NCBI GenBank assembly: GCA_045579305.1
Contig: JAZNLY010000116.1
Coordinates: 1 to 9,806, forward strand
DNA: 9,806 bases
From: Fimenecus sp045579305
Lineage (GTDB): Bacteria; Bacillota; Clostridia; Oscillospirales; Acutalibacteraceae
Direction: 5' to 3'
Position 1 is the first letter of the stretch. The number at the start of each line of letters is the position of its first letter. The notes beneath the pieces are model-generated. The model did not search any database. It worked only from the letters and a program-made list of their open reading frames with translations, and was not told where the DNA came from. Both the position numbers and the translations under genes were made by a program. Of this stretch, positions 1 to 6,455 are shown one piece after another.

Positions 1-63
1 GCAGACAATATTGTAGAACGTTTAATTCTGAACAACTTAAAGTTATCAGTTTGTTCACAATAA
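1..63 (+). CDS. Possible C-terminal tail of a TnpW-like transposon protein (partial)
   Basis: Frame 1 is open from the window edge to a TAA at 61-63 and reads ADNIVERLILNNLKLSVCSQ. The 'D-x-I-x-R-L-I' helix resembles, from memory, the C-terminus of small TnpW-family proteins (about 60 residues) that often sit just upstream of TnpX-type recombinases. The position, 87 bp before the recombinase start, fits that arrangement. Only 20 residues are visible and another frame is also open here, so this may be chance. No function is assigned beyond the family guess. Confidence 0.3.
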   Translation, partial: ADNIVERLILNNLKLSVCSQ

Positions 64-150
64 TTTATCAATTACAATAAGATAATTTTCAATTAGTGCG
101 GTAATATGTAGTATGCTAAACCACTTGAAGATTGTCGGGAAGGAGGAAAT

Positions 151-1794
151 ATGAATAGACAATCTAATATAGCAAAAGCAGAAAAAATTACCGCACTTTA
201 TTGCAGACTCTCTCGTGACGATGAGTTACAGGGAGATAGCAATAGTATCGTTAATCAGAAAGCAATGCTTCAAAAGTATGCCGATGACAATGGTTTCAAG
301 AACACACAGTTCTTTGTTGACGATGGATTTAGTGGTACAAACTTTGACAGACCTGATTTTCAAAGGTTGATTACCGAAATTGAAAATGGAAATGTGGCTA
401 CCCTTATCGTTAAGGATATGTCCCGTTTTGGAAGAGATTATCTTAAGGTCGGTTATTACACAGAGATTGTGTTTCCAGAAGCAGATGTTAGGTTTATTGC
501 AATCAACAATGGTGTTGATAGTGAAAATAAACAAGACAGTGATTTTACACCATTCCTGAATATCATCAACGAATGGTATGCAAAAGACACAAGCAAAAAA
601 GTTCGTGCTGTAATGCGAAGTAAGGGTGAAGCAGGTAAACCTTTAGCTACACATCCACCTTATGGTTACGTTAAAGACCCAAACGATAAATTGAAGTGGA
701 TTGTTGACCCTGAAGCAGCAAAGGTTGTGCAAGAAATATTCCACCTTTGCATCGCAGGTTACGGTCCTTCCCAAATTGCTAAAAGATTGGAAGCAAATCA
801 CGTACTTGTACCATCGGCACACTTGAAAAGTATCGGTCAACCTACAACTGCACATGTTCCGGATGATTATTGTTCTTGGAACGCAAGAACAGTAGCAGAT
901 GTTTTGAAAAAGCAAGAATACCTTGGTCATACTGTGAATTTCAAAACATACCGAAAGAATTACAAAAACAAAAAGATGATGAAAACAGACCCTTCAGAAT
1001 GGATGGTTTTTGAAAACACCCACGAAGCAATTATCGACCAAGATACATTTGACAAGGTGCAAGTTATCCGTGAAGGTAGTAGGCGTGTAGTAAGAATGGG
1101 TGAAATGCCAATTCTTTCAGGAATGCTTTACTGTGCCGATTGTGGTAAAAAGTTATACCAAGTCCGTGCGAATGGTTGGAGTCACGATAAAGAACACTTT
1201 GTGTGTGCTACATACCGAAAAGTCAAAGGTGGCTGCAGTTCACATCAAATCCGAAACATTGTGGTTGAAGAACTTCTGCTTGATGATATTCGCAGGGTGA
1301 CTCGATTCGCAAGAGAAAATGAAGAAGCCTTTGTAAGACTTGTAAGTGATGCAAGTGAACGGGAACTTGATAGTAATCTTAAAGATTACAAGAAAGAACT
1401 TTTACAGGCACAACAGCGTTATGCAAAACTTGACACAATCATACAAAGGCTTTATGAGGACAATATTGAAGGCAAGATTTCTGATGAGCGATTTGCAAAA
1501 ATGACATCAACATATGAAGCAGAGCAAAAACAGTTGGAAAGCCGAATTGCAGAATTGGAGTCATACATTCAGGCAATAAAAGAAAAAGCCTTGAACACAG
1601 AACATTTCTTAAAGTTAGTAAGAAAGTATACTGATATTCAAGAACTTGATGCAGAAATCATTCGTGAGTTCATTAACAAAGTCATAGTTTTTAAAGCAGA
1701 AAAAGTCAATGGTCGCAGACAACAGAAAATACAAATTGTGTATAACTGTATCGGCACCATTGACCTAATGCAACAAAATGAAAAAACGGCTTAA
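151..1794 (+). CDS. Large serine recombinase (TnpX/Tn4451 type)
   Basis: Cuts, exchanges and rejoins DNA at attachment sites through a covalent 5'-phosphoserine link, to integrate or excise its element. The N-terminal resolvase domain (about residues 12-155) has the YxRLS motif with catalytic Ser21, DGFSGTNFDRPDF (58-70) and the KDMSRFGRD arginine motif (88-96). A recombinase DNA-binding domain follows, with a PPYGY motif near residue 172. Next come a zinc ribbon (Cys328, Cys331, Cys352, Cys362), a coiled coil (about 404-485), and a basic C-terminal domain like DUF4368. At 547 residues it is full length, with no frameshift. The ATG start has AAGGAGG at 140-146, four bases upstream. Its last codons form the left arm of a terminator. 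All catalytic residues are present, so it is probably active. Family assignment is firm; the recognised site is unknown. Confidence 0.95.
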   Translation: MNRQSNIAKAEKITALYCRLSRDDELQGDSNSIVNQKAMLQKYADDNGFKNTQFFVDDGFSGTNFDRPDFQRLITEIENGNVATLIVKDMSRFGRDYLKVGYYTEIVFPEADVRFIAINNGVDSENKQDSDFTPFLNIINEWYAKDTSKKVRAVMRSKGEAGKPLATHPPYGYVKDPNDKLKWIVDPEAAKVVQEIFHLCIAGYGPSQIAKRLEANHVLVPSAHLKSIGQPTTAHVPDDYCSWNARTVADVLKKQEYLGHTVNFKTYRKNYKNKKMMKTDPSEWMVFENTHEAIIDQDTFDKVQVIREGSRRVVRMGEMPILSGMLYCADCGKKLYQVRANGWSHDKEHFVCATYRKVKGGCSSHQIRNIVVEELLLDDIRRVTRFARENEEAFVRLVSDASERELDSNLKDYKKELLQAQQRYAKLDTIIQRLYEDNIEGKISDERFAKMTSTYEAEQKQLESRIAELESYIQAIKEKALNTEHFLKLVRKYTDIQELDAEIIREFINKVIVFKAEKVNGRRQQKIQIVYNCIGTIDLMQQNEKTA

Positions 1795-1822
1795 ACGGAA
1801 TTAACCGATAAGCCGATTTTTT
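1787..1822. terminator. Terminator hairpin at the end of the recombinase gene
   Basis: CGGCTTA (1787-1793) pairs with TAAGCCG (1809-1815), and a nested CGG/CCG pair (1796-1798 with 1805-1807) extends the fold. T6 follows at 1817-1822 and A6 precedes at 1781-1786, so it could stop transcription from either side. The left arm overlaps the last codons and stop of the recombinase gene, so the terminator belongs to that gene and probably to the mobile element. Confidence 0.75.
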
Positions 1823-1832
1823 CAAAGGAATT

Positions 1833-1874
1833 AAAAATCCCTAATTGAAAGCACCGAATGAAGTGGGATTTTTT
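1833..1874. terminator. Terminator of the deo/pdp operon
   Basis: AAAAATCCC (1833-1841) pairs perfectly over 9 bp with GGGATTTTT (1865-1873) around a 23-nt loop. Read on the - strand, the right arm begins at the pdp stop codon (1875-1873) and the left arm ends in GGGATTTTT, giving a short U-run. Read on the + strand, T6 at 1869-1874 could back up the recombinase terminator. The stem is AT-rich, so its efficiency is uncertain. Confidence 0.6.
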
Positions 1875-3162
1875 ATCTTATTGTTTTGTAAATGAAAGGA
1901 TTCATTTCAGGCTTTTCATCACCGATAGTAAATGAAGTGTTGAAAAGCTTTTCTGCATTTTTAAGTCGTTCATCTGTCGCAGCATAAAGAATTGCGATTG
2001 TATCGCCGATTGACACCTTGTCACAAGTTTTTTTATAAAGTACAATTCCTGCACCATAGTCAATTGTGTCACTTTTCTTTTCTCGACCTGCTCCAAGTAA
2101 AACTGCACATTCACCAACAGTTTTTGAATCAATACTTTGAATATATCCATTTTTCTCTGTTTTTATTTCAAGTGATTTTGTTGTAACAGGCAGGGTAGTG
2201 AAATCACTATTTCCACCTTGTGCATTTACAAATTCAATGAACTTTTTATAAGCTGAACCATCAATTATTGATTGTTCGGCTTTTTTGAATGCTTCTTCAT
2301 AATCCCATTCATATGAAATGCTTAATATTGTAGCGGAAAGCACAAGACAAAGTTCTCGTAAATTCTTATCGCCTTTGTTATTGAGAATTTCAATAACTTC
2401 TTTGATTTCAAGCGCATTACCTACGTTTGTTCCAAGTGGAATATCCATATTTGTAATAACAGCAGCCATATTACGACCACACTTTTTACCTATATCAACC
2501 ATTGTTTCCGCAAGTTTAGTAGCACTATCTTCGTCTTTCATAAATGCACCGCTACCACATTTAACATCAAGAACAATATTTTGGGCTCCGGCAGCAATTT
2601 TTTTGCTCATAATACTTGATGCAATAAGTGAAATGTTGTCAACAGTTGCTGTAACATCCCTTAAAGCATAAATCTTTTTGTCGGCAGGTGCTAAATTGCC
2701 TGTCTGTCCAATAATTGAAATACCAATTTCTTTTACTTGTTTAAAAAATGCATTAGTGTCAAGAGCAACATTAAAACCATCAATACTTTCAAGCTTGTCG
2801 ATTGTACCACCAGTATGTCCTAATCCACGACCACTCATTTTAGCCATCTTAATGCCAAGGGAAGCACAAATCGGAGCAACAACAAGTGATGTTTTATCAC
2901 CTACACCACCGGTAGAATGTTTATCTGCGGTTATACCGTCAATTAATGATAAATCAAGCATATCACCTGAGTGAGCCATACTTTCTGTGAGGTTGACTGT
3001 TTCTTCTTCATCCATTCCATTGATAAACATTGCCATTAGGAGTGCAGACGCCTGATAATCTTCAATGTTTTCAAAAATGTATTCCTGAACAAAGAAATCA
3101 ATTTCTTCTTTTGAAAGTTTATGTCCATCACGCTTTTTCTCAATAATATCATAGATTCTCAT
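1873..3162 (-). CDS. pdp: Pyrimidine-nucleoside phosphorylase
   Basis: Cytosolic enzyme that splits uridine, deoxyuridine and thymidine with phosphate into the base and (deoxy)ribose 1-phosphate. The full 429 residues match the family's usual 430-440. The small alpha domain, which binds the nucleoside, comprises roughly residues 1-65 plus part of 160-200. The phosphate-binding KHSTGGVGDK lies at 81-90 (Lys81, Ser83), and the family signature SGRGLGHTGGTIDKLE at 110-125 includes Thr120. Base-contacting Arg168, Ser183 and Lys187 are in ALRD...SSIMSKK. It is the last gene of the operon, one base after the cdd stop; its ribosome binding site AGGAG lies inside the last codons of cdd, suggesting translational coupling. 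The neighbours DeoB and DeoC use its product. A strict thymidine phosphorylase (DeoA) is less likely in Bacillota but cannot be excluded from sequence alone. Confidence 0.95.
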   Translation of the reverse strand: MRIYDIIEKKRDGHKLSKEEIDFFVQEYIFENIEDYQASALLMAMFINGMDEEETVNLTESMAHSGDMLDLSLIDGITADKHSTGGVGDKTSLVVAPICASLGIKMAKMSGRGLGHTGGTIDKLESIDGFNVALDTNAFFKQVKEIGISIIGQTGNLAPADKKIYALRDVTATVDNISLIASSIMSKKIAAGAQNIVLDVKCGSGAFMKDEDSATKLAETMVDIGKKCGRNMAAVITNMDIPLGTNVGNALEIKEVIEILNNKGDKNLRELCLVLSATILSISYEWDYEEAFKKAEQSIIDGSAYKKFIEFVNAQGGNSDFTTLPVTTKSLEIKTEKNGYIQSIDSKTVGECAVLLGAGREKKSDTIDYGAGIVLYKKTCDKVSIGDTIAILYAATDERLKNAEKLFNTSFTIGDEKPEMNPFIYKTIR

Positions 3163-3163
3163 A

Positions 3164-3574
3164 TTATTCTCCTAATTTTGATTTATCAAACGAACAGGGT
3201 AGAAGTTCACCTAAAGTGAATTCTTTAATTTCATTTTCATTTATACCTACATATATTTTAAAATCAGCGTTACAGAATTCAGCTATAGTTTGTCTGCAAA
3301 CACCACAAGGCATTGCATAATCAATAATGTCACCATTTTTACCACCAACTATACAAATAGCTTTAAAAAGTCTATCACCATTTGCAATTGCAGAAAAAAT
3401 AGCTGTTCTTTCTGCACAACAAGTGGCAGAATAAGATGCATTTTCAACATTACAACCCGTATAAGCTTTGTCATTGTTTGTCAATAGTGCTGCACCTACA
3501 TTATAATTTGAATATGGTGCATAAGAGTTTTTCATAGCATCTTTTGCGAGTATGAAAAGGTCTTTTTTGTCCAT
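3164..3574 (-). CDS. cdd: Cytidine deaminase
   Basis: Zinc enzyme that hydrolytically deaminates cytidine and deoxycytidine to uridine and deoxyuridine, feeding the downstream phosphorylase. At 136 residues it is the short, homotetrameric type. Zinc ligands are Cys53 (in CCAERT, with the proton-shuttling Glu55), Cys90 and Cys93 (in PCGVCRQ). The substrate-binding NVENASY segment lies at 42-48. The ATG start is preceded by AAGGTGAT (3585-3578), which overlaps the deoB stop TGA (3581-3579); the intergenic gap is 4 bp. The stop is one base before pdp. The N-terminal APYSNYNVGAAL motif is also typical. Nothing is missing or unusual. Confidence 0.96.
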   Translation of the reverse strand: MDKKDLFILAKDAMKNSYAPYSNYNVGAALLTNNDKAYTGCNVENASYSATCCAERTAIFSAIANGDRLFKAICIVGGKNGDIIDYAMPCGVCRQTIAEFCNADFKIYVGINENEIKEFTLGELLPCSFDKSKLGE

Positions 3575-3578
3575 ACAA

Positions 3579-4700
3579 TCACCTTAAATTAAAATTATCA
3601 AGAACAATATTACTGATATAGTTATAGCCCTTTATTGTACCAAGATTTTCATGTTCCATATGTTTTGAATATATAAGTAAAGGCACTTGTTCCCTTGTAT
3701 GGTCTGTACCTTTAAACGCAGGGTCACATCCGTGGTCAGCAGTAATAATCAGTAAATCATCATTTTTCATATTCGGTATGAAATCATTTAACCAATTATC
3801 AAATTCACTGATAGCATTTGCATAACCATCAACATCTCGTCTGTGACCGTATTTCATATCAAAATCAACAAGATTTGTAAACACAAGACCTGAAAAGACT
3901 TTGTCTAATAATTCAAGAGTTTTTGCCATACCCTCATCATTTGAGTGAGTAAAATATTTTTGTGTTATACCACAATTTGCAAAAATATCTGCTATTTTAC
4001 CAACTGAAATTACTTCGAAATTATTGCTTTTTAGTTTGTCGAGCATTGTTTTTTCAGATGGTACAAGCGAAAAATCATGTCTATCAGCAGTTCTTGTAAA
4101 TGGATATTCACCATTAAAAGGTCTTGCTATAACACGACCAACGGCATGTTCACCAACAAGAATTTTTCTTGCAATTCTGCAATACTCATAAAGGGTTTCA
4201 AGTGGAACAATTTCAGTGTGTGCAGCAATTTGGAAAACACTGTCTGCTGATGTATAGACAATCAGTTTTCCTGTTTTAATATGTTCTTGACCGTAATCTG
4301 CAATGACCTGTGTACCAGAATATGTTTTATTGCAAAGTGTTCCGCAACCAGTTTGTTTTTCAAATTCTGCAATTATTTCTGTTGGAAAACCGTTAGGATA
4401 AGTTGGCATAGGTTTGTCAGAAATAATTCCCGCTATTTCAAAATGTCCAATTGTAGTATCTTTTCCTGCAGATAATTCCTGTAATGCACCGAATTTTCCG
4501 ATAGGTGATGGATATTTTTCAAGTTCAACACCATCAATATTACTTAGCCCTAATTTAGCCAAATTTGGTATATCAAAATATTTTGATATTGATATGCTTT
4601 TAAGTGTATTTGCACCATAATCTCCGAATTTATCAGCATCAGGAGCATTGCCGATACCAAAGCTGTCAAGAACAATCAAAAATATTCTTTTATATTTCAT
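3579..4700 (-). CDS. deoB: Phosphopentomutase
   Basis: Interconverts (deoxy)ribose 1-phosphate and 5-phosphate, linking nucleoside phosphorolysis to the aldolase DeoC and the pentose phosphate pathway. It belongs to the alkaline phosphatase-like superfamily. The predicted Mn ligands are Asp12 (IVLDSFGIG), Asp281 and His286 (DFDMKYGHRRD), Asp322-His323 (ITADHG) and His334 (DHTREQVP). The phosphorylated threonine should be Thr82 in GKDTTIGHFE, by alignment from memory with the Bacillus enzyme. The cap domain lies at roughly 95-215. The length of 373 is slightly below the usual 385-395 but all motifs are present. Its start codon shares one base with the deoC stop (TAATG), and no strong ribosome binding site is visible, so translation probably depends on re-initiation after deoC. 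Confidence 0.96.
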   Translation of the reverse strand: MKYKRIFLIVLDSFGIGNAPDADKFGDYGANTLKSISISKYFDIPNLAKLGLSNIDGVELEKYPSPIGKFGALQELSAGKDTTIGHFEIAGIISDKPMPTYPNGFPTEIIAEFEKQTGCGTLCNKTYSGTQVIADYGQEHIKTGKLIVYTSADSVFQIAAHTEIVPLETLYEYCRIARKILVGEHAVGRVIARPFNGEYPFTRTADRHDFSLVPSEKTMLDKLKSNNFEVISVGKIADIFANCGITQKYFTHSNDEGMAKTLELLDKVFSGLVFTNLVDFDMKYGHRRDVDGYANAISEFDNWLNDFIPNMKNDDLLIITADHGCDPAFKGTDHTREQVPLLIYSKHMEHENLGTIKGYNYISNIVLDNFNLR

Positions 4701-5365
4701 TAATACCCACTGCCTTGCTCATTTTTAACTATTTTAACAATTCTGCTTGTTCCGAGTCTTGAAGCACCAAGGTTAATAAAATCCTCAGCATCTTCAATTG
4801 TTGATATTCCACCTGCAGCTTTAATTTTTTTACCGTTAGTGGTATATCGTGCAAAAAGCTCAATATCATGTTTTGTTGCCCCTGCGGTTGAAAAACCTGT
4901 TGAAGTCTTAATGTAATCAGCATCGGATTCTGAAATAATTTCACACATTTTAATCTTTTCATCATCAGTAAGAAGACAAGTTTCAATTATTACTTTTAAC
5001 AGTTTACCATTACAAGCATCTTTGATGTCGTTAATCTCATTAAGAATATCATTATACTTCTTATCTTTTAACCAACCCACGTTTATTACCATATCAATTT
5101 CATCTGCACCATTTTTTACTGCATCTGCAGTTTCAAAAACTTTAGTTGCAGTTGTACTGTAACCATTTGGGAAACCTATAACAGTACAGATTGCAAGATT
5201 ATCGCCAACATATTCCTTTGATTGCTTAACAAATGATGCTGGAATACAAACAGATGCAGTTTGATATTTGATACCATCATCGCATATTGCTTTGATTTCT
5301 TCCCATGTAGCATTTTGTGAAAGTAATGTGTGGTCAACTTTTGATAAAATTTCATTAATATTCAT
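4700..5365 (-). CDS. deoC: Deoxyribose-phosphate aldolase
   Basis: Class I aldolase cleaving 2-deoxyribose 5-phosphate to glyceraldehyde 3-phosphate and acetaldehyde, the last step of deoxynucleoside catabolism. It is a single TIM barrel of 221 residues. Schiff-base Lys153 is in YIKTSTGFS, proton-relay Lys182 in KIKAAGGI, and Asp91 in the EIDMVINVG strand. An in-frame ATG five codons upstream (5380) was rejected as the start: those codons (MRRII) are themselves the ribosome binding site GGAGG (5376-5372), which lies six bases before the ATG at 5365. The preceding gene ends at 5368, leaving a 2-bp gap, so the site is embedded in that gene's Gly-Gly codons. This indicates coupled translation. 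Confidence 0.95.
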   Translation of the reverse strand: MNINEILSKVDHTLLSQNATWEEIKAICDDGIKYQTASVCIPASFVKQSKEYVGDNLAICTVIGFPNGYSTTATKVFETADAVKNGADEIDMVINVGWLKDKKYNDILNEINDIKDACNGKLLKVIIETCLLTDDEKIKMCEIISESDADYIKTSTGFSTAGATKHDIELFARYTTNGKKIKAAGGISTIEDAEDFINLGASRLGTSRIVKIVKNEQGSGY

Positions 5366-5367
5366 AA

Positions 5368-5895
5368 TTATCCTCCGCAAGAACTACAGAAACTGTAGCC
5401 TGAATTTAAGTAATTGCTTAATTCTTGTTTGCTCAATTGGACAACGGTTTTATTTTCTTCTTTCATTCTGTCAACAAATGAACAATTTTTATAATGCATT
5501 TTTTTACTGTTCTTGTTTATTACATATGTAATTTTACCTGAATTATCAGGAGGGGATGTTGTAGTGTTAGTTTCAGTTGGCTGTTTTTGCTTATCTTCTG
5601 TTGTGGCAATAGTGGTACTTGTATCACTGAATTCATCATACAGTGGTAAAGTATCACTAATATTTTCAGTTGTTTCAATAAAGACATCAAATACATCGTC
5701 ATATTCTTCATTTGTTGTATTGACTTCAATCGAATCATTGTTAGATAAAATTACAAAATTTTTATCCATTTTATCAAGTTTAAAATAAATTAAAACTAAC
5801 AAAACAACAACTAATAACAGTAAAAAGGAAATTCCTTTTAGTAATTTTTCAAAAGATGAATTGTTATTTTTGTATTCATTATGTTTGTTTTCCAA
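5368..5895 (-). CDS. Single-pass membrane protein with C-terminal Cys-rich (Ada-like) module
   Basis: No named gene is recognised. From the TTG at 5895 the protein has 175 residues: a polar, lysine-containing N-terminus, one hydrophobic helix (about 21-38, very Leu/Val-rich), an acidic stretch, then a Thr/Ser/Pro/Gln-rich linker (about 88-120). The C-terminal module (about 122-175) reads YVINKNSKKMHYKNC...MKEENK...GYSFCSSC, with candidate metal ligands His134, Cys138, Cys170 and Cys173. This pattern resembles, from memory, a small Ada-metal-binding-like module found at the C-terminus of many Gram-positive secreted nucleases and ComEC/metallo-beta-lactamase-type proteins. The charge pattern predicts the C-terminus outside. 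It is the first gene of the deo operon and its last codons carry the deoC ribosome binding site. The TTG start is preferred because it has GGGGTGAT upstream, while the ATG at 5919 has none and lies at or before the expected transcription start. A role in sensing or handling extracellular nucleic acid is inference only. Confidence 0.75.
   Translation of the reverse strand: MENKHNEYKNNNSSFEKLLKGISFLLLLVVVLLVLIYFKLDKMDKNFVILSNNDSIEVNTTNEEYDDVFDVFIETTENISDTLPLYDEFSDTSTTIATTEDKQKQPTETNTTTSPPDNSGKITYVINKNSKKMHYKNCSFVDRMKEENKTVVQLSKQELSNYLNSGYSFCSSCGG
5372..5376 (-). promoter_or_regulatory. Ribosome binding site fixing the deoC start
   Basis: GGAGG on the - strand, six bases before the ATG at 5365. 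It lies within the last codons of the upstream membrane-protein gene and inside the extra N-terminal codons of the longer deoC reading, which makes that longer reading implausible. Confidence 0.8.
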
Positions 5896-5898
5896 AAT

Positions 5899-5906
5899 AT
5901 CACCCC
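5899..5906 (-). promoter_or_regulatory. Ribosome binding site for the TTG start at 5895
   Basis: GGGGTGAT on the - strand matches the GGTGAT half of the extended Shine-Dalgarno sequence and ends three bases before TTG. The core GG lies about seven bases from the start, a normal spacing. No comparable site precedes the ATG at 5919. Confidence 0.6.
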
Positions 5907-5919
5907 ATATACGTACCAT

Positions 5920-5948
5920 ATATTACCATTTTATTTTAAATTTTTCAA
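5920..5948 (-). promoter_or_regulatory. Promoter of the deo/pdp operon
   Basis: On the - strand, TTGAAA (5948-5943), a 17-bp spacer and TAATAT (5925-5920), preceded by TG one base away (extended -10). Transcription should start near 5913, giving a leader of about 18 nt before the TTG start. An 11-bp palindrome TTCA-ATA-TGAA (5944-5954) overlaps the -35 box and is a candidate operator for a nucleoside-responsive repressor; the identity of any regulator is unknown. Confidence 0.6.
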
Positions 5949-5954
5949 TATGAA

Positions 5955-5983
5955 TAACATTATTAAACTTGTCTGAATAGTAT
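5955..5983 (+). promoter_or_regulatory. Weak candidate sigma-E type promoter for cotJ
   Basis: TAACATT (5955-5961), a 14-bp spacer, then AATAGTAT (5976-5983) partly fit the mother-cell sigma-E pattern recalled as KMATAWW-N14-CATACAAT (about 6/7 and 5/8). Bacillus cotJ is sigma-E dependent, which motivates the search, but the -35 core is ACA rather than ATA. No convincing sigma-A promoter is seen on this strand between the divergent genes. Confidence 0.25.
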
Positions 5984-5984
5984 G

Positions 5985-6004
5985 TTTTGAGTGGAAACTC
6001 AAAA
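5985..6004 (+). promoter_or_regulatory. Perfect inverted repeat just upstream of cotJA
   Basis: TTTTGAG (5985-5991) and CTCAAAA (5998-6004) form a perfect 7-bp stem with a 6-nt loop, ending six bases before the cotJA ribosome binding site. It lacks a T-run, so it is not an obvious terminator. It may be an operator or a leader hairpin that affects translation. Confidence 0.35.
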
Positions 6005-6025
6005 TATTTTAAGGAGAACAAATTG

Positions 6026-6214
6026 ATGGAAAAGAATAAATGTAATGGTGTTTGTAAGAAAATGCAACATCTTCCAGAAAAGACTGTAGTTGCTATGGCA
6101 TATGTACCATTTCAAACAGAAGTGATTACCTATACAAGTGAAGAAGCTTTGTGTAGAGGAACGCTTTTTCCTGAATTAGATAAAAAATTCTATGGGGGTA
6201 AATGCTGTGGATAA
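6026..6214 (+). CDS. cotJA: Spore coat-associated protein CotJA
   Basis: Small protein of the spore coat, the first member of the cotJABC unit made in the mother cell; in Bacillus it is needed for CotJC incorporation. The 62 residues contain the family core MAYVPFQTEVITYTSEEALCRGTLFPELDKKF. Frame 5987-6025 could extend it by 13 codons from a TTG, but AAGGAG at 6011-6016 lies inside that extension and nine bases before the ATG at 6026, so the ATG is chosen (a TTG at 6023 is possible). The ends are Cys-rich: Cys6 and Cys10 near the N-terminus and KCCG at the C-terminus. Its stop overlaps the start of cotJB. Family assignment is secure. Confidence 0.88.
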   Translation: MEKNKCNGVCKKMQHLPEKTVVAMAYVPFQTEVITYTSEEALCRGTLFPELDKKFYGGKCCG

Positions 6215-6455
6215 ATGTAAACTTTTGAGAGAATTATCTGCTGTAAAATTTGCTGCATGGGAATTGCATTTATATCTTGATACACATCCATGCGACGAAA
6301 AAGCACTTGAAATGCATAAAAAATATAGTGAAAGAGCAAAAGAACTGACAGAAGAATATGAAGAATGTTTTGGACCATTGACACATAAATCAGGAAGTGG
6401 ACTTGCTTGGATAAAAGACCCATGGCCATGGGAGTATAAGGAGTGTGATTGCTGA
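6207..6455 (+). CDS. cotJB: Spore coat protein CotJB
   Basis: Second protein of the CotJ spore-coat complex. Its 82 residues show the family pattern: a helical N-terminus (KCKLLRELSAVKFAAWELHLYLDTHP), a charged helix, YEECFGPLTH, and the terminal PWPWEY motif. An ATG at 6192 has no ribosome binding site; the GTG at 6207 has GGGGGT (6194-6199) seven bases upstream and gives the usual short N-terminus, so it is preferred. It overlaps cotJA by 8 bp and cotJC by one base (TGATG). A cysteine-rich tail (KECDC) ends the protein. The exact biochemical role of CotJB is not known in the family. Confidence 0.87.
   Translation: MDKCKLLRELSAVKFAAWELHLYLDTHPCDEKALEMHKKYSERAKELTEEYEECFGPLTHKSGSGLAWIKDPWPWEYKECDC

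Larger units (their letters stand above)
1..1872. mobile_element. One end of an integrated element carrying a large serine recombinase
   Basis: A TnpX/TndX-type serine recombinase gene lies within about 80 bp of a conserved chromosomal nucleoside-catabolism operon. In elements of this kind the recombinase normally sits at one extremity, so the junction is inferred to fall between its stop codon (1794) and the end of pdp (1873). The other end lies outside the window, so neither the element's size nor its cargo can be judged, and no att core can be defined without seeing the second copy. The coordinates given are the outer limits of what could be element DNA here. Integrative conjugative element, mobilisable transposon or prophage remnant are all possible. 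Confidence 0.55.

Noticed and set aside
77..117. Possible -10 boxes (TAAGAT, TAATAT) before the recombinase
   Set aside because: No -35 element at a suitable spacing gives a convincing promoter; expression may come from upstream.
1902..2974. Several open frames on both strands inside pdp
   Set aside because: They are out-of-frame shadows of a gene with clear family motifs, have unnatural composition and lack ribosome binding sites.
5513..5788. A 91-codon + strand frame opposite the membrane-protein gene
   Set aside because: It is the Ser/Val-rich antisense reading of the Thr/Ser-rich linker, and the - strand frame is supported by promoter, ribosome binding site and operon packing.
5987..6025. 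N-terminal extension of CotJA from a TTG
   Set aside because: The extension contains the ribosome binding site AAGGAG and part of an inverted repeat, so it is leader sequence.
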